This document shows, one piece after another, positions 15,601 to 23,467 of a stretch of DNA of 54,738 nt. Origin of the DNA: an uncultured Frankineae bacterium (lineage in GTDB: Bacteria; Actinomycetota; Actinomycetes; Mycobacteriales; SCTD01); assembly GCA_902805775.1 (NCBI GenBank), contig CADCUB010000009.1:1-54738 (forward strand), in the 5' to 3' direction. The notes beneath the pieces were generated by a model. The model made no database searches. It was not told the DNA's origin and saw only the letters and a list, made by a program, of their open reading frames with translations. How positions within the stretch are numbered: position 1 is the first letter of the stretch; every line of letters begins with the position of its first letter. The translations under genes and the position numbers were made by a program.

Positions 15601-16305
15601 GTGGCGACGTTCGTCCTGGTCCACGGCGCCTGGAGCGGCGCGCACGGCTTCCGGCACGTCCGTCGGCTGCTGCAGCGCGCAGGTCACGACGTCTCCACGC
15701 CGTCCCTCACGGGCATCGGGGAGCGGCGGCACCTGACGAGTCCGCAGGTGGGCCTGGCCACCCACGTCTCGGACGTGGTCAACCACGTGCTGTACGAGGA
15801 CCTGCACGACGTGGTCCTGCTGGGCTTCTCCTACGGGGGCTGCGTCGTCACCGGTGCGGTCGACCACCTCGAGCCACGCATCCGCCACCTGGTCTACCTC
15901 GACGCGTTCGTGCCCCAGGACGGCGACTCGGTCCTGTCCATGACCGGCCGGACGCAGCCCGACCGGATCGTCGTGGAGGAGGACTGGCTCGTGCCCCCCG
16001 CGTCGCGCGCGTTCGACGACCCCGCGGAGGCGGAGTTCATGGGCGCTCGTCGCACGCCTCAGCCGCGCGCCTGCTTCGCGGAGCCGGTCCGCCTGGAACG
16101 ACCGCTCGAGCAGTACCCCTTCGCACGCACCTACATCAGGGCGACGGCGGACGCGCCGGACGCCCCCTTCGCCGCGGTGTTCGAGGCCGCCGCGGAGCGC
16201 GCGCGCCGGTCGACCGCCTGGCAGTCCCGCGAGATCTCCAGCAACCACATGGTCGCGAGCAACCGGCCGCGCGAGCTCGCCGCCCTGCTGCTCGAGACGG
16301 TCTAG
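15601..16305 (+). CDS. alpha/beta hydrolase (esterase-like)
   Basis: This protein has 234 residues from GTG 15601. It starts VATFVLVHGAWSGAHGF, which holds the HGxW oxyanion motif, and has the nucleophile elbow GFSYGG with a Ser near residue 80. The acid is probably in YLDAFVP or further on, and the catalytic His is in SSNHMVASNRP near the C-terminus. This matches the small esterase/hydroxynitrile lyase-like group of alpha/beta hydrolases. It stands alone between two intergenic stretches of about 175 bp. The substrate is unknown. Confidence 0.88.
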   Translation: MATFVLVHGAWSGAHGFRHVRRLLQRAGHDVSTPSLTGIGERRHLTSPQVGLATHVSDVVNHVLYEDLHDVVLLGFSYGGCVVTGAVDHLEPRIRHLVYLDAFVPQDGDSVLSMTGRTQPDRIVVEEDWLVPPASRAFDDPAEAEFMGARRTPQPRACFAEPVRLERPLEQYPFARTYIRATADAPDAPFAAVFEAAAERARRSTAWQSREISSNHMVASNRPRELAALLLETV

Positions 16306-16395
16306 CGCCGGCGCGACCACCGCGCCGGGCCCCCCGGGCCGCGCTCGCCCGACCGCCGACGGCACTGCCCGTCCGCAGCGCGCGTCCCAGAGTTA

Positions 16396-16452
16396 CTGGA
16401 GGCCGTCACAAGCCGACCGGGGTGTGCTGGAGGCCACACCGGGCCCTAGTAT
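16396..16452 (+). promoter_or_regulatory. promoter with repeated CTGGAGGCC sites before the catabolic island
   Basis: CTGGAGGCC occurs at 16396-16404 and again at 16427-16435, 31 bp apart (three helical turns). The second copy sits inside an inverted repeat (GGTGTG, 8 nt, CACACC; 16421-16440). A good -10 element, TAGTAT, lies at 16447-16452, while the -35 region is poor. This suggests regulator control of the gene at 16483. The regulator is not identified. Confidence 0.5.
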
Positions 16453-16482
16453 CCGAGCCCCTTCGACGCCGCAGGAGCACCG

Positions 16483-18198
16483 ATGACGCAGGACCGTTGG
16501 CTGATCGACACCGAGCCCAGCACCCGGTTCCCGGTCTACACCCGGCTCAACGCCAACGACGTGCTGCCGGACCCGATCACCCCGCTGGGAGCCTCGCTCG
16601 CGTGGAACCCCCACATCCTGAAGGGGTGGGCGGCCGGCTACGTGGAGATGGGCACCTTCGACCCGCGTGAGATGACGGAGGTCGCAGCCACTGCCGGCTT
16701 CTTCTTCGGCCACCTGTACGTCAACCAGTCGTCGGTGCGGGTGGTCGGCATCCGCGCGGGTCTGGGCTGGCGCGCGATCGACGCGGCCTTCTTCAGCGTC
16801 GACTCCCCACCGCACGAGGACAGCCCGACCGACGTCAACGAGGCGCAGTCGGAGAAGATCGCCGCCCGCACGACCCGGACGCTGACCGACGCCAGCTTCC
16901 CCGAGCTCGAGGAGGAGCGGCTCATCGCGGAGGGCGTGCGCCAGCGGCGACCCGACCTGTCCTCCCTGACTCCCGGCGCGCTCGTCAACATCGCCCGCTC
17001 GCTCATGCCGATCGAGCGCCTGACCTGGCGTTCGGAGACGATCGGCTCGAGCCAGTCGGCGACCGGCCCGGCCGTCCTGGGCCAGCTCCTCGGGTCCGTC
17101 GACCCGTCGCTGGTCGTGAAGGTGATCGGCTCCGCCGGCGACGTCGACTCGGCCGCGCCGTCGTACGCGCTGTGGGACCTGTCGCGGGTCGTGCGCGGCG
17201 ACCGCGCCCTCACGGCGGAGTTCGACGCCGGTCTCGACGGGCTGCAGGCCAGGCTGCAGGGCAGCGCTGCGGACTTCAGCAGCCGCTTCGCCGGCTTCCT
17301 GCGCGACTTCGGCTACCGCGGCCCCAGCGAGTGGGACCTGGGTGCCGACGCGTGGGAGACGCGGCCGGACCTGGTCCTCGGTCTCCTGGACCGCCTGCGC
17401 CAGCTCGACGACGACGCGTCACCCGCAGCTCGTCAGGCCCAGCAGGCCGCAGAGACCGAGGCGGCCACGCGCCAGGCGCTCGAGCACCTCGGCGGCAGCG
17501 ACGAGGCGGTCGCGACGTTCCACCTCGCGGTCGCCTCGGCCCGCCGCTTCGGTGCCTGGCGGGAGCGCGGCAAGACCAACTGCATCAAGGTCCTGCACGA
17601 GGCCCGGATGGCGATGTTCGAGCTCGGCCGCCGCCTCACCGCCGAGGGCCACCTCGACCACCCGCGGCAGGTCTTCATGGCGGTGGAGTCCGAGCTCGAC
17701 ACGCTCATCGGCAACCCGGCCGCGATGAGCGACACGCTGCGCCAGCGCGAGCAGCAGTGGAGGGCGCTGTTCGACCTCGAGCTGCCGATGTTCCTCGACA
17801 CCCGCGCCGGGGTGCCGGCGCTCGGCGAGATCCCCCGCAAGGGGACGACCCCGACCGAGCTCGCGTCGCCCGGCGACGTGCTGCAGGGTGGCCCGGCGTC
17901 CGCGGGAGTGGCCAGGGGTCGCGCGCGCATCGTCCACGACACCGCGAGCATCGCGGACTTCCAGCCCGGCGAGATCCTCGTCGCTCCCCAGACCGATCCG
18001 TCGTGGACGCCGCTGTTCATGGTCTCCGCCGGGGTCGTCGTGGACGTCGGCGCCCTGGGGAGCCACGCGATGATCGTGAGCCGGGAGCTCGGCATCCCCT
18101 GCGCGGCCGGCGTGGCGAGCGCCACCAGGCGCATCCCGGACGGCGCGCTGGTCGAGGTCGACGGCTCGACCGGGACCGTGACGATCCTGGAGGTCTGA
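16483..18198 (+). CDS. PEP-utilizing (phosphohistidine-domain) protein without ATP-grasp domain
   Basis: This protein has 571 residues from ATG 16483 (AGGAGC upstream). The last 90 or so residues are the swivelling phosphohistidine domain of the PEP synthase, PPDK and rifampin phosphotransferase families. Its core motif is GALGSHAMIVSRELGIPC, with His528 as the expected phospho-carrier. The N-terminal 440 residues are mostly helical and resemble the substrate or linker region of these enzymes. No ATP-grasp nucleotide domain and no PEP/pyruvate TIM barrel is present. The same split layout is known for phenylphosphate synthase subunit 1 of Thauera. It probably relays a phosphoryl group to an organic substrate, with the partner protein unknown. 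It starts the rightward run of dehydrogenase genes. Confidence 0.82.
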   Translation: MTQDRWLIDTEPSTRFPVYTRLNANDVLPDPITPLGASLAWNPHILKGWAAGYVEMGTFDPREMTEVAATAGFFFGHLYVNQSSVRVVGIRAGLGWRAIDAAFFSVDSPPHEDSPTDVNEAQSEKIAARTTRTLTDASFPELEEERLIAEGVRQRRPDLSSLTPGALVNIARSLMPIERLTWRSETIGSSQSATGPAVLGQLLGSVDPSLVVKVIGSAGDVDSAAPSYALWDLSRVVRGDRALTAEFDAGLDGLQARLQGSAADFSSRFAGFLRDFGYRGPSEWDLGADAWETRPDLVLGLLDRLRQLDDDASPAARQAQQAAETEAATRQALEHLGGSDEAVATFHLAVASARRFGAWRERGKTNCIKVLHEARMAMFELGRRLTAEGHLDHPRQVFMAVESELDTLIGNPAAMSDTLRQREQQWRALFDLELPMFLDTRAGVPALGEIPRKGTTPTELASPGDVLQGGPASAGVARGRARIVHDTASIADFQPGEILVAPQTDPSWTPLFMVSAGVVVDVGALGSHAMIVSRELGIPCAAGVASATRRIPDGALVEVDGSTGTVTILEV

Positions 18199-18237
18199 CC
18201 GGGTGGCGTCGACGATGACGTGCGGCCAGGGCGCCGC

Positions 18238-19020
18238 GTGACGCCGCCGGTCGTCGTCGTCACCGGAGCCGCGCAGGGCATCGGTGCTGCCGTCGCCCGT
18301 CGCTTCGCCGCCGAGGGTCACGCCGTCGTGTGCGTGGACCGCAACGCCGCGGTGGCGGCGCTGGCCGACGAGCTCGGTGGCCGGGCGGTCGTGTGCGACG
18401 TGCGCGACGAGCAGGCTGCCCGCTCCCTCGCCTCGTCGTTGGACCGCTGCGACGCGCTGGTCAACAACGCTGCGGTGTGGCACCTGTCGCCGCTGCTGGA
18501 CACGTCCGTGGACGAGGCCGTCGAGGTGCTGACGGTCAACGTCGTCGCACCGCTGGTGTGGATGCGGGCCCTGGTCCCCGTCATGGTGCGCACGGGCGGG
18601 GGGAGCGTGGTGAACCTCAGCTCGGTCACCAGCGCCTACACCGCCACCGGCACGGGGCTGTACCCGATGTCCAAGGCCGCGGTCGAGAGCCTGACCCGCG
18701 CGGCGGCGCTGGAGCTCGCCCGGGACGCGGTCAGGGTCAACTGCGTCGCGCCCGGGATGGTCGTCACCGAGGGCACGCAGGCGGCCTACGGCACCGACGA
18801 CGAGCAGCGACGTGCCCGCGGCCAGGTCATCCCGCTGGGCCGGATGGGCGAGCCGCGCGACATCGCCGAGGTGGTGGCGTTCCTGTGCTCCCCCGCGGCC
18901 GGGTACATGACCGGGCAGGTGCTCTGGGTCGACGGCGGCTTCACGATCGGCGGGAACGAGTACTTCCGGATCGCCAGGTCACGCTCGGGCGGACATCCGA
19001 CCTCCCCGCTGCCGGACTGA
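18238..19020 (+). CDS. SDR family oxidoreductase
   Basis: This protein has 260 residues from GTG 18238, 39 bp after the PEP-family gene. Motifs are TGAAQGIG at about 9-16, an acidic residue after strand 2 (VCVDRN, suggesting NAD), NNAAV, a catalytic Ser in NLSSVTSA, YPMSK with catalytic Tyr/Lys, and the C-terminal GQVLWVDGGF. It is probably an alcohol dehydrogenase step of the island, with the substrate unknown. The tail after the family motif (FTIGGNEYFRIA and on) is somewhat longer than usual. Confidence 0.9.
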   Translation: MTPPVVVVTGAAQGIGAAVARRFAAEGHAVVCVDRNAAVAALADELGGRAVVCDVRDEQAARSLASSLDRCDALVNNAAVWHLSPLLDTSVDEAVEVLTVNVVAPLVWMRALVPVMVRTGGGSVVNLSSVTSAYTATGTGLYPMSKAAVESLTRAAALELARDAVRVNCVAPGMVVTEGTQAAYGTDDEQRRARGQVIPLGRMGEPRDIAEVVAFLCSPAAGYMTGQVLWVDGGFTIGGNEYFRIARSRSGGHPTSPLPD

Positions 19021-19207
19021 GGCGTGCCGGAGGCGGTTGACGCCGCACGAGGACCCCGGCCAGACTCCGCTCCAGTCCCTGCCCGGAGCAGGGGTCCAGG
19101 CGTCGACGCGGCCCTGGGGGCCGGCGTCGCGACGGTGCCGGCCCCCCGGCCGGACCGTCCGGCGCGCTGGTCGCCGCCACCTGTCGATCGCCACCTGGGA
19201 GAGAGCC

Positions 19208-20257
19208 GTGCGCGCACTGCAGCTCGTCGCGTGGAAGAGCGACGCCGAGTACGTCGACGTCGACATGCCCGAGGCCGGACCCGGCGAGCTGGTGGTCACG
19301 GTCGGGGGCGCCGGCCTGTGCCACTCCGACCTGCACCTCATGCACGACTTCGAGGACGGCATGCTGCCCTGGCGGACGCCGTTCACCCTCGGCCACGAGA
19401 ACGCCGGGTGGGTCCACTCCGTCGGGGCCGGGGTCCGCCTCGAGCCGGGGCAGCCCGTCGCCGTCTACGGCGCCTGGGGCTGCGGGTCGTGCTCGCGCTG
19501 CGGACAGGGCTTCGAGACCTACTGCGAGCGACCCGACCGGGCTCCGGTGGTGGCCGGCGGCGGTGGGCTCGGCCTCGACGGCGGCCTCGCCCGCTACCTC
19601 AAGGTCCCCGCCGAGCGCCTCGTCGTCCCGCTCCCCGACGGCCTGGACCCGCTGGCCGCCGCGCCGCTGACCGACGCCGGGCTCACGCCGTACCACGCCG
19701 TCAAGCGCTCGTGGCCGAAGCTGGTCCCCGGCAGCACCGCCGTGGTGATCGGCGTCGGCGGGCTCGGGCACCTCGCCGTGCAGATCCTCAAGGCCACCAC
19801 GGCGGCCCGGGTGGTCGCCGTCGACCCCAAGCCCGACGCCCTGCAGCTCGCCACCGCCTCCGGTGCCGACCTGGCCGTGCCCTCGGGTGCCGGCGCCGCC
19901 GAGGCGGTCAGGGACGCGACCGGCGGTCGTGGCGCCGAGCTCGTCCTCGACTTCGTCGGCGTCGCGGACACCATGGCCCTGGGCGCCGCGGTGGTGCGTG
20001 TGCTCGGCGACCTCACGATCGTCGGGATCGGGGGCGGGCAGCTGCCGTGGAGCTTCTTCGCGACGCCCTACGAGGTGTCGCTGCAGACGACCTACTGGGG
20101 CTCCCGCTTCGAGCTCGTCGAGGTGCTCGACCTGGCGGCCCGGGGCCTGCTGACCCCCGAGGTCACCGTGTTCGACCTCGACGCGGCGGCCGAGGCCTAC
20201 GCGCAGCTCGCGGCGGGGAAGATCCGTGGCCGCGCCGTCGTGGCGCCCGGGACCTGA
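19208..20257 (+). CDS. zinc-dependent alcohol dehydrogenase (MDR family)
   Basis: This protein has 349 residues from GTG 19208. The catalytic zinc ligands are Cys38 (GLCHSD) and His63/Glu64 (GHENAG). The structural zinc Cys are 92, 95, 98 and 106 (CGSCSRCGQGFETYC). The Rossmann motif is GVGGLGHLAVQ near 180, and an Asp after the next strand (VAVDPK) favours NAD(H). The aldehyde dehydrogenase gene follows in the same direction, so an alcohol to aldehyde to acid sequence is likely. A short-period tandem repeat begins at its stop codon. Confidence 0.93.
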   Translation: MRALQLVAWKSDAEYVDVDMPEAGPGELVVTVGGAGLCHSDLHLMHDFEDGMLPWRTPFTLGHENAGWVHSVGAGVRLEPGQPVAVYGAWGCGSCSRCGQGFETYCERPDRAPVVAGGGGLGLDGGLARYLKVPAERLVVPLPDGLDPLAAAPLTDAGLTPYHAVKRSWPKLVPGSTAVVIGVGGLGHLAVQILKATTAARVVAVDPKPDALQLATASGADLAVPSGAGAAEAVRDATGGRGAELVLDFVGVADTMALGAAVVRVLGDLTIVGIGGGQLPWSFFATPYEVSLQTTYWGSRFELVEVLDLAARGLLTPEVTVFDLDAAAEAYAQLAAGKIRGRAVVAPGT

Positions 20258-20342
20258 CAGCCGGGACCTGACACCCGGGACCTGCGCCTGCCCGGACCTG
20301 CGCCTGCCCGGACCTGCGCCTGCCCGGACCTGCCACTGCCCG
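20248..20342. repeat. tandem repeat (14- to 17-bp units) after the alcohol dehydrogenase gene
   Basis: Two units of GGGACCTGACA-CC type are followed by four units of GGACCTGCGCCTGCCC, the last with CCACTG. The array starts in the last codons of the alcohol dehydrogenase gene and ends about 145 bp before the aldehyde dehydrogenase gene. It has no spacers and no coding role that I can see. Confidence 0.75.
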
Positions 20343-20485
20343 GCGCCGCGCTCTAGGGTGTGCCCCTCGGTCCCCGACGTCCGTGGAGGTGCCGTGATCT
20401 CCGTCCCGACCCGTGGCGGTCCGCCCTCCGACGCCGGCCCCGTCGGCAGCCCGGCGGTGCCGCAGGCCTCACCGGTGCTCGCCGG

Positions 20486-21940
20486 ATGACGCGCAGCCGC
20501 ACCGCGCTGTACGTCGGTGGCCGCTGGACGCCGGCGTCCGGGAGCGGTGTCGTGGAGGTGCACGAGGCGGCGACCGAGCAGGTGCTGGCCACGGTGCCGG
20601 CGGGGGAGCCGGCCGACGTGCAGGCGGCCGTCGCTGCCGCGCGCAGCGCGTTCGACGGGTGGGCCGCCACGGACCCGTACGAGCGGGCGGACGTCGTGCG
20701 CCGGATCGCCGAGGGGCTCGAGGCGCGGGCCGACGAGCTGGCCGAGACGATGGCCCGGGAGGTCGGCACGCCGCTCGCGACCTCCCACCGGGTGCAGGTC
20801 GGGCTCGGCGTCTCGGCCTTCCGGTCGACGGCCGACGCCCTCGACAGGCTGGCGCTCGAGGAGCGGATCGGCACCTCGCTGGTCCTGCGCGTGCCCGCCG
20901 GTGTGGTGGCCGCCATCACGCCGTGGAACTACCCGCTGTACCAGCTCGCCGCGAAGGTGGCCCCGGCGCTGGTCGCCGGCTGCACGGTGGTCGTCAAGCC
21001 GAGCAGCGTCGCGCCGCTCGCGGCCTTCGCCCTGGCGGACGTCGCGCACGAGCTCGGCCTGCCGCCCGGCGTCCTCAACATCGTCACGGGGAGCGGCACG
21101 ACGGCGGGCGAGGTGCTGGTCTCCCACCCCGAGGTCGACCTCATCTCCCTCACCGGCTCGACCGCGGCCGGCGCGCGCATCGCGGAGCTGGCTGCGCGCA
21201 ACATCACCCGCGTGACGCTGGAGCTCGGCGGCAAGTCGGCCTTCGTCGTGTGCCCCGACGCCGACCTCGAGGCCGCGCTGGACGCCGCGGTCCGCACCTG
21301 CTTCGTCAACAACGGCCAGACCTGCTCGGCGACCACCCGGCTCGTCGTCCCGCGCGACCGGCTCGACGAGGTGGAGGAGCGCCTGGCCGCCGTCGTCGGG
21401 GAGCAGGTCGTGGGCGACCCCCTGGACCCGGCCACGCAGATCGGCCCCGTGGCGTCGGCCGCGCAGTACCGCACCGTGCAGGGCTACCTCGACCGGGCGC
21501 ACGAGGAGGGGACGGTCGTCACCGGAGGGCCGGGGCGCGCTCAGGGGCACGACCGGGGGTGGTTCGCCCGGCCCACGGTCGTCAGCCGGCTGTCGAACTC
21601 CGCCACGATCGCCCGGGAGGAGATCTTCGGTCCGGTGCTCGCGGTCGTGCCGGTGAGCGGTGTCGACGAGGCGGTGCAGGTCGCCAACGACTCCGACTAC
21701 GGCCTGTCCGGTGCGGTCTGGGCCGGCGACGTCGGCAGCGCCGTGGCCGTCGCCCGCCGGCTGCGCACCGGGCAGGTGTCCGTCAACGGCGGGCGCTTCA
21801 ACGTCCAGGCCCCCTTCGGCGGGTTCAAGAGGTCCGGGGTGGGCCGCGAGCTCGGCCACCACGGGCTCGCGGAGTACTTCGAGCTCGTCTCGCTGCAGCT
21901 GCCGGCCGAGCCGGCGGAGCCGGTGATGACCGCGCCCTGA
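20486..21940 (+). CDS. aldehyde dehydrogenase (NAD(P)-dependent)
   Basis: This protein has 484 residues from ATG 20486. It has TPWNYPLYQLAAKVAPAL with the cofactor-linked Asn, VVVKPSS, SLTGSTAAGARI, and the general base in LELGGKSAF. The catalytic Cys is in FVNNGQTCSATTRLVV near residue 280, and EEIFGPVLAV is also present. The family ending PFGGFKRSGVGRELG is intact. It follows the alcohol dehydrogenase gene and should oxidise its aldehyde product to a carboxylic acid. It converges with the TetR gene at 22025 across a strong stem-loop. Confidence 0.95.
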   Translation: MTRSRTALYVGGRWTPASGSGVVEVHEAATEQVLATVPAGEPADVQAAVAAARSAFDGWAATDPYERADVVRRIAEGLEARADELAETMAREVGTPLATSHRVQVGLGVSAFRSTADALDRLALEERIGTSLVLRVPAGVVAAITPWNYPLYQLAAKVAPALVAGCTVVVKPSSVAPLAAFALADVAHELGLPPGVLNIVTGSGTTAGEVLVSHPEVDLISLTGSTAAGARIAELAARNITRVTLELGGKSAFVVCPDADLEAALDAAVRTCFVNNGQTCSATTRLVVPRDRLDEVEERLAAVVGEQVVGDPLDPATQIGPVASAAQYRTVQGYLDRAHEEGTVVTGGPGRAQGHDRGWFARPTVVSRLSNSATIAREEIFGPVLAVVPVSGVDEAVQVANDSDYGLSGAVWAGDVGSAVAVARRLRTGQVSVNGGRFNVQAPFGGFKRSGVGRELGHHGLAEYFELVSLQLPAEPAEPVMTAP

Positions 21941-21984
21941 GACCGCGCCCCGACCACCTGGGCGGGGCGACGCGGCACCTGCGC

Positions 21985-22013
21985 CGTCCCGGGGCGAGCG
22001 GCCCCCCGGGACG
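21985..22013. terminator. stem-loop terminator between ALDH and TetR genes
   Basis: A perfect 10-bp stem (CGTCCCGGGG / CCCCGGGACG) with a 9-nt loop sits 44 bp after the aldehyde dehydrogenase stop and 11 bp before the end of the convergent TetR gene. It probably serves both directions. Confidence 0.6.
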
Positions 22014-22024
22014 CGGGTGCCCGG

Positions 22025-22633
22025 TCAGCCGGCGAGCTGGCGCATGCCGGCCAGGCGCTGCGCGACGACCTCCGTCTCGGACAGGAACAGCTCGCGGCCC
22101 AGGCCGCGCACCGACTCGTCGACGGTGAGCCAGGACGCTGCCGCCACCTCGACGAGGGACAGCAGGCCGGTGGCCACCACGGCGCTCGCCGCAGCCCCGA
22201 GGGACGGCGCCTCGGCGCGGGCGATCCGGGTCAGCACGCCGAGCATCTCGGCGCGGACCTGCGCGCGTCGGGTCTCGACCGCGAGGTTGACACCGGTCGA
22301 GGTGACGAACCAGACCGTCGCCCGGTCGGTGTGCCCGTCGAGCCAGCGCAGGAGGTGGGCAGGGATCGTGGCCAGCCGGGCGTCGGGCTCGCGCTCCAGT
22401 CGCCCCAGCTCCTGGCGCAGGGCGTCGCTGAACTCCTGCAGCCCGTCGAGCAGGATGTCGTCCTTCGAGGCGTAGTGGTAGTAGACGGCGGCGGAGGTCA
22501 TCCCGGCGGCGTCCGCGATCTCCGCTACCGTGACGGTCTCAGCACGGCGGGTGGCGAACAGCCGCATCGCGGCGTCCACGACGGCCGCGCGGCGCGACGG
22601 CCGGTGAGCGGGGCGCTTGCCGGCGGGCGACAC
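22025..22633 (-). CDS. TetR family transcriptional regulator
   Basis: This protein has 202 residues from ATG 22633. After a basic arm (GKRPAHRPSRRAAVVDAA), the helix-turn-helix reads IADAAGMTSAAVYYHYASKDDI at about 39-60. The YYHY recognition helix is of the KstR/FadR-like type, often linked to catabolism of lipids and steroids in Actinobacteria. The ligand domain ends with a helical segment. It is divergent from a second TetR gene at 22772 with a tandem repeat between them. It may control the dehydrogenase genes of the island. Confidence 0.9.
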   Translation of the reverse strand: MSPAGKRPAHRPSRRAAVVDAAMRLFATRRAETVTVAEIADAAGMTSAAVYYHYASKDDILLDGLQEFSDALRQELGRLEREPDARLATIPAHLLRWLDGHTDRATVWFVTSTGVNLAVETRRAQVRAEMLGVLTRIARAEAPSLGAAASAVVATGLLSLVEVAAASWLTVDESVRGLGRELFLSETEVVAQRLAGMRQLAG

Positions 22634-22696
22634 GGCGCCATGCTAGGGCTGCGGCCGTCACCGTCGCAGCCGCCGGCGGTCCGGGCCGACGGCGTC

Positions 22697-22756
22697 CGGG
22701 CAGGACGTGAACGGGCAGGACGTGAACGGGCAGGACGTGAACGGGCAGGACGTGGA
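22697..22756. repeat. four 15-bp tandem repeats between divergent TetR genes
   Basis: CGGGCAGGACGTGAA is repeated four times without gaps; the fourth copy differs by one base (GTGGA). The array lies 64 bp from the start of the left TetR gene and 15 bp from the GTG of the right one. It therefore covers the place where promoters and operators are expected. A helical-phase binding array is possible, which is inference. Confidence 0.85.
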
Positions 22757-22771
22757 CGGGGGAGGGCGGAC

Positions 22772-23410
22772 GTGGCACAGCCGCTCGAGGCCGCGTCGCC
22801 CCGGCCGCCCGCGCACCGGCCGTCCCGCCGGCAGGAGATCGTCGAGGCGGCGGTGCGCGTCTTCGCCCGCAACGGCGCCGAGACCAGCATCCCCGACGTC
22901 GCGGAGGAGGCAGGCGTCGTCCCGACCGCTGTCTACTACCACTTCGCCGGCAAGGACGCCCTGTTCGAGGTGGTGCTCGGCCAGGTCATCGCCGACGTCG
23001 ACGCGGTCGTCGACGCCGCCCGCGACGCCAGTGCAGGCAGCGACGAGGCCGCGCGGCTGGTCGCCGTCATCCGGGCGGTCTGGGACTGGAACGACGCTCA
23101 TCCCGACCAGGCCCGCGTGCTCTACAGCCACCTCGGCGGCGCGACACCGCACGCTCGCGAGCTGCGCCGGCAGTTCGAGGAGAAGCACGTCGAGCGGGCG
23201 TACGAGTACCAGCGGGCGTCCGGCCAGCGCCGCCACGCCACCGACACCGCTCAGCACGCCGCTGCCCGCCTGTCGGTGCGGACGCTGATCCACCTGCTCA
23301 CCGCGGTCCACCCGCTGCGCTTCGACGGGGGGCCGCTGAGCAGGCGCTCGGCACGGGGCCTGCGGACGGCGCTGGAGGAGGTCGCGGTGAGGCTCACGAT
23401 CTCCGACTGA
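22772..23410 (+). CDS. TetR family transcriptional regulator
   Basis: This protein has 212 residues. GTG 22772 is chosen because GGGGGAGGG lies just upstream and because the frame further left reads through the 15-bp repeat. The helix-turn-helix is VAEEAGVVPTAVYYHFAGKDAL at about 43-64, again with a YYHF recognition helix. The central part (SHLGGATPHARELRRQFEEKHVERA) is helical. It is divergent from the TetR gene at 22025. It ends at a strong terminator shared with the convergent SDR gene. Confidence 0.9.
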   Translation: MAQPLEAASPRPPAHRPSRRQEIVEAAVRVFARNGAETSIPDVAEEAGVVPTAVYYHFAGKDALFEVVLGQVIADVDAVVDAARDASAGSDEAARLVAVIRAVWDWNDAHPDQARVLYSHLGGATPHARELRRQFEEKHVERAYEYQRASGQRRHATDTAQHAAARLSVRTLIHLLTAVHPLRFDGGPLSRRSARGLRTALEEVAVRLTISD

Positions 23411-23426
23411 GCCGGACGTGCGACTG

Positions 23427-23455
23427 CCGCGGGCCGCGAGGGGTGCGGCCCGCGG
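23427..23455. terminator. strong bidirectional stem-loop terminator
   Basis: A perfect 11-bp stem (CCGCGGGCCGC / GCGGCCCGCGG) with a 7-nt loop lies 16 bp after the TetR stop and 12 bp before the stop of the convergent SDR gene. Confidence 0.7.
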
Positions 23456-23467
23456 GGACCGGGCGGC

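Noticed and set aside
16306-16395. GGGCCCCCCGGGCC-like stem as a terminator after the second hydrolase
   Set aside because: The palindrome is short and imperfect and stems of this kind occur by chance at this GC content.
20360-20485. 42-residue N-terminal extension of the aldehyde dehydrogenase
   Set aside because: Arg/Pro-rich and unlike the family; ATG 20486 gives the normal start.
18941-21862. 973-codon open frame on the minus strand opposite the dehydrogenase genes
   Set aside because: High GC leaves long frames open. The protein is Arg/Gly/Asp-rich low-complexity, while the plus strand holds complete SDR, ADH and ALDH families.
22697-22756. CRISPR array
   Set aside because: The 15-bp units are contiguous with no spacers and no cas genes are present.
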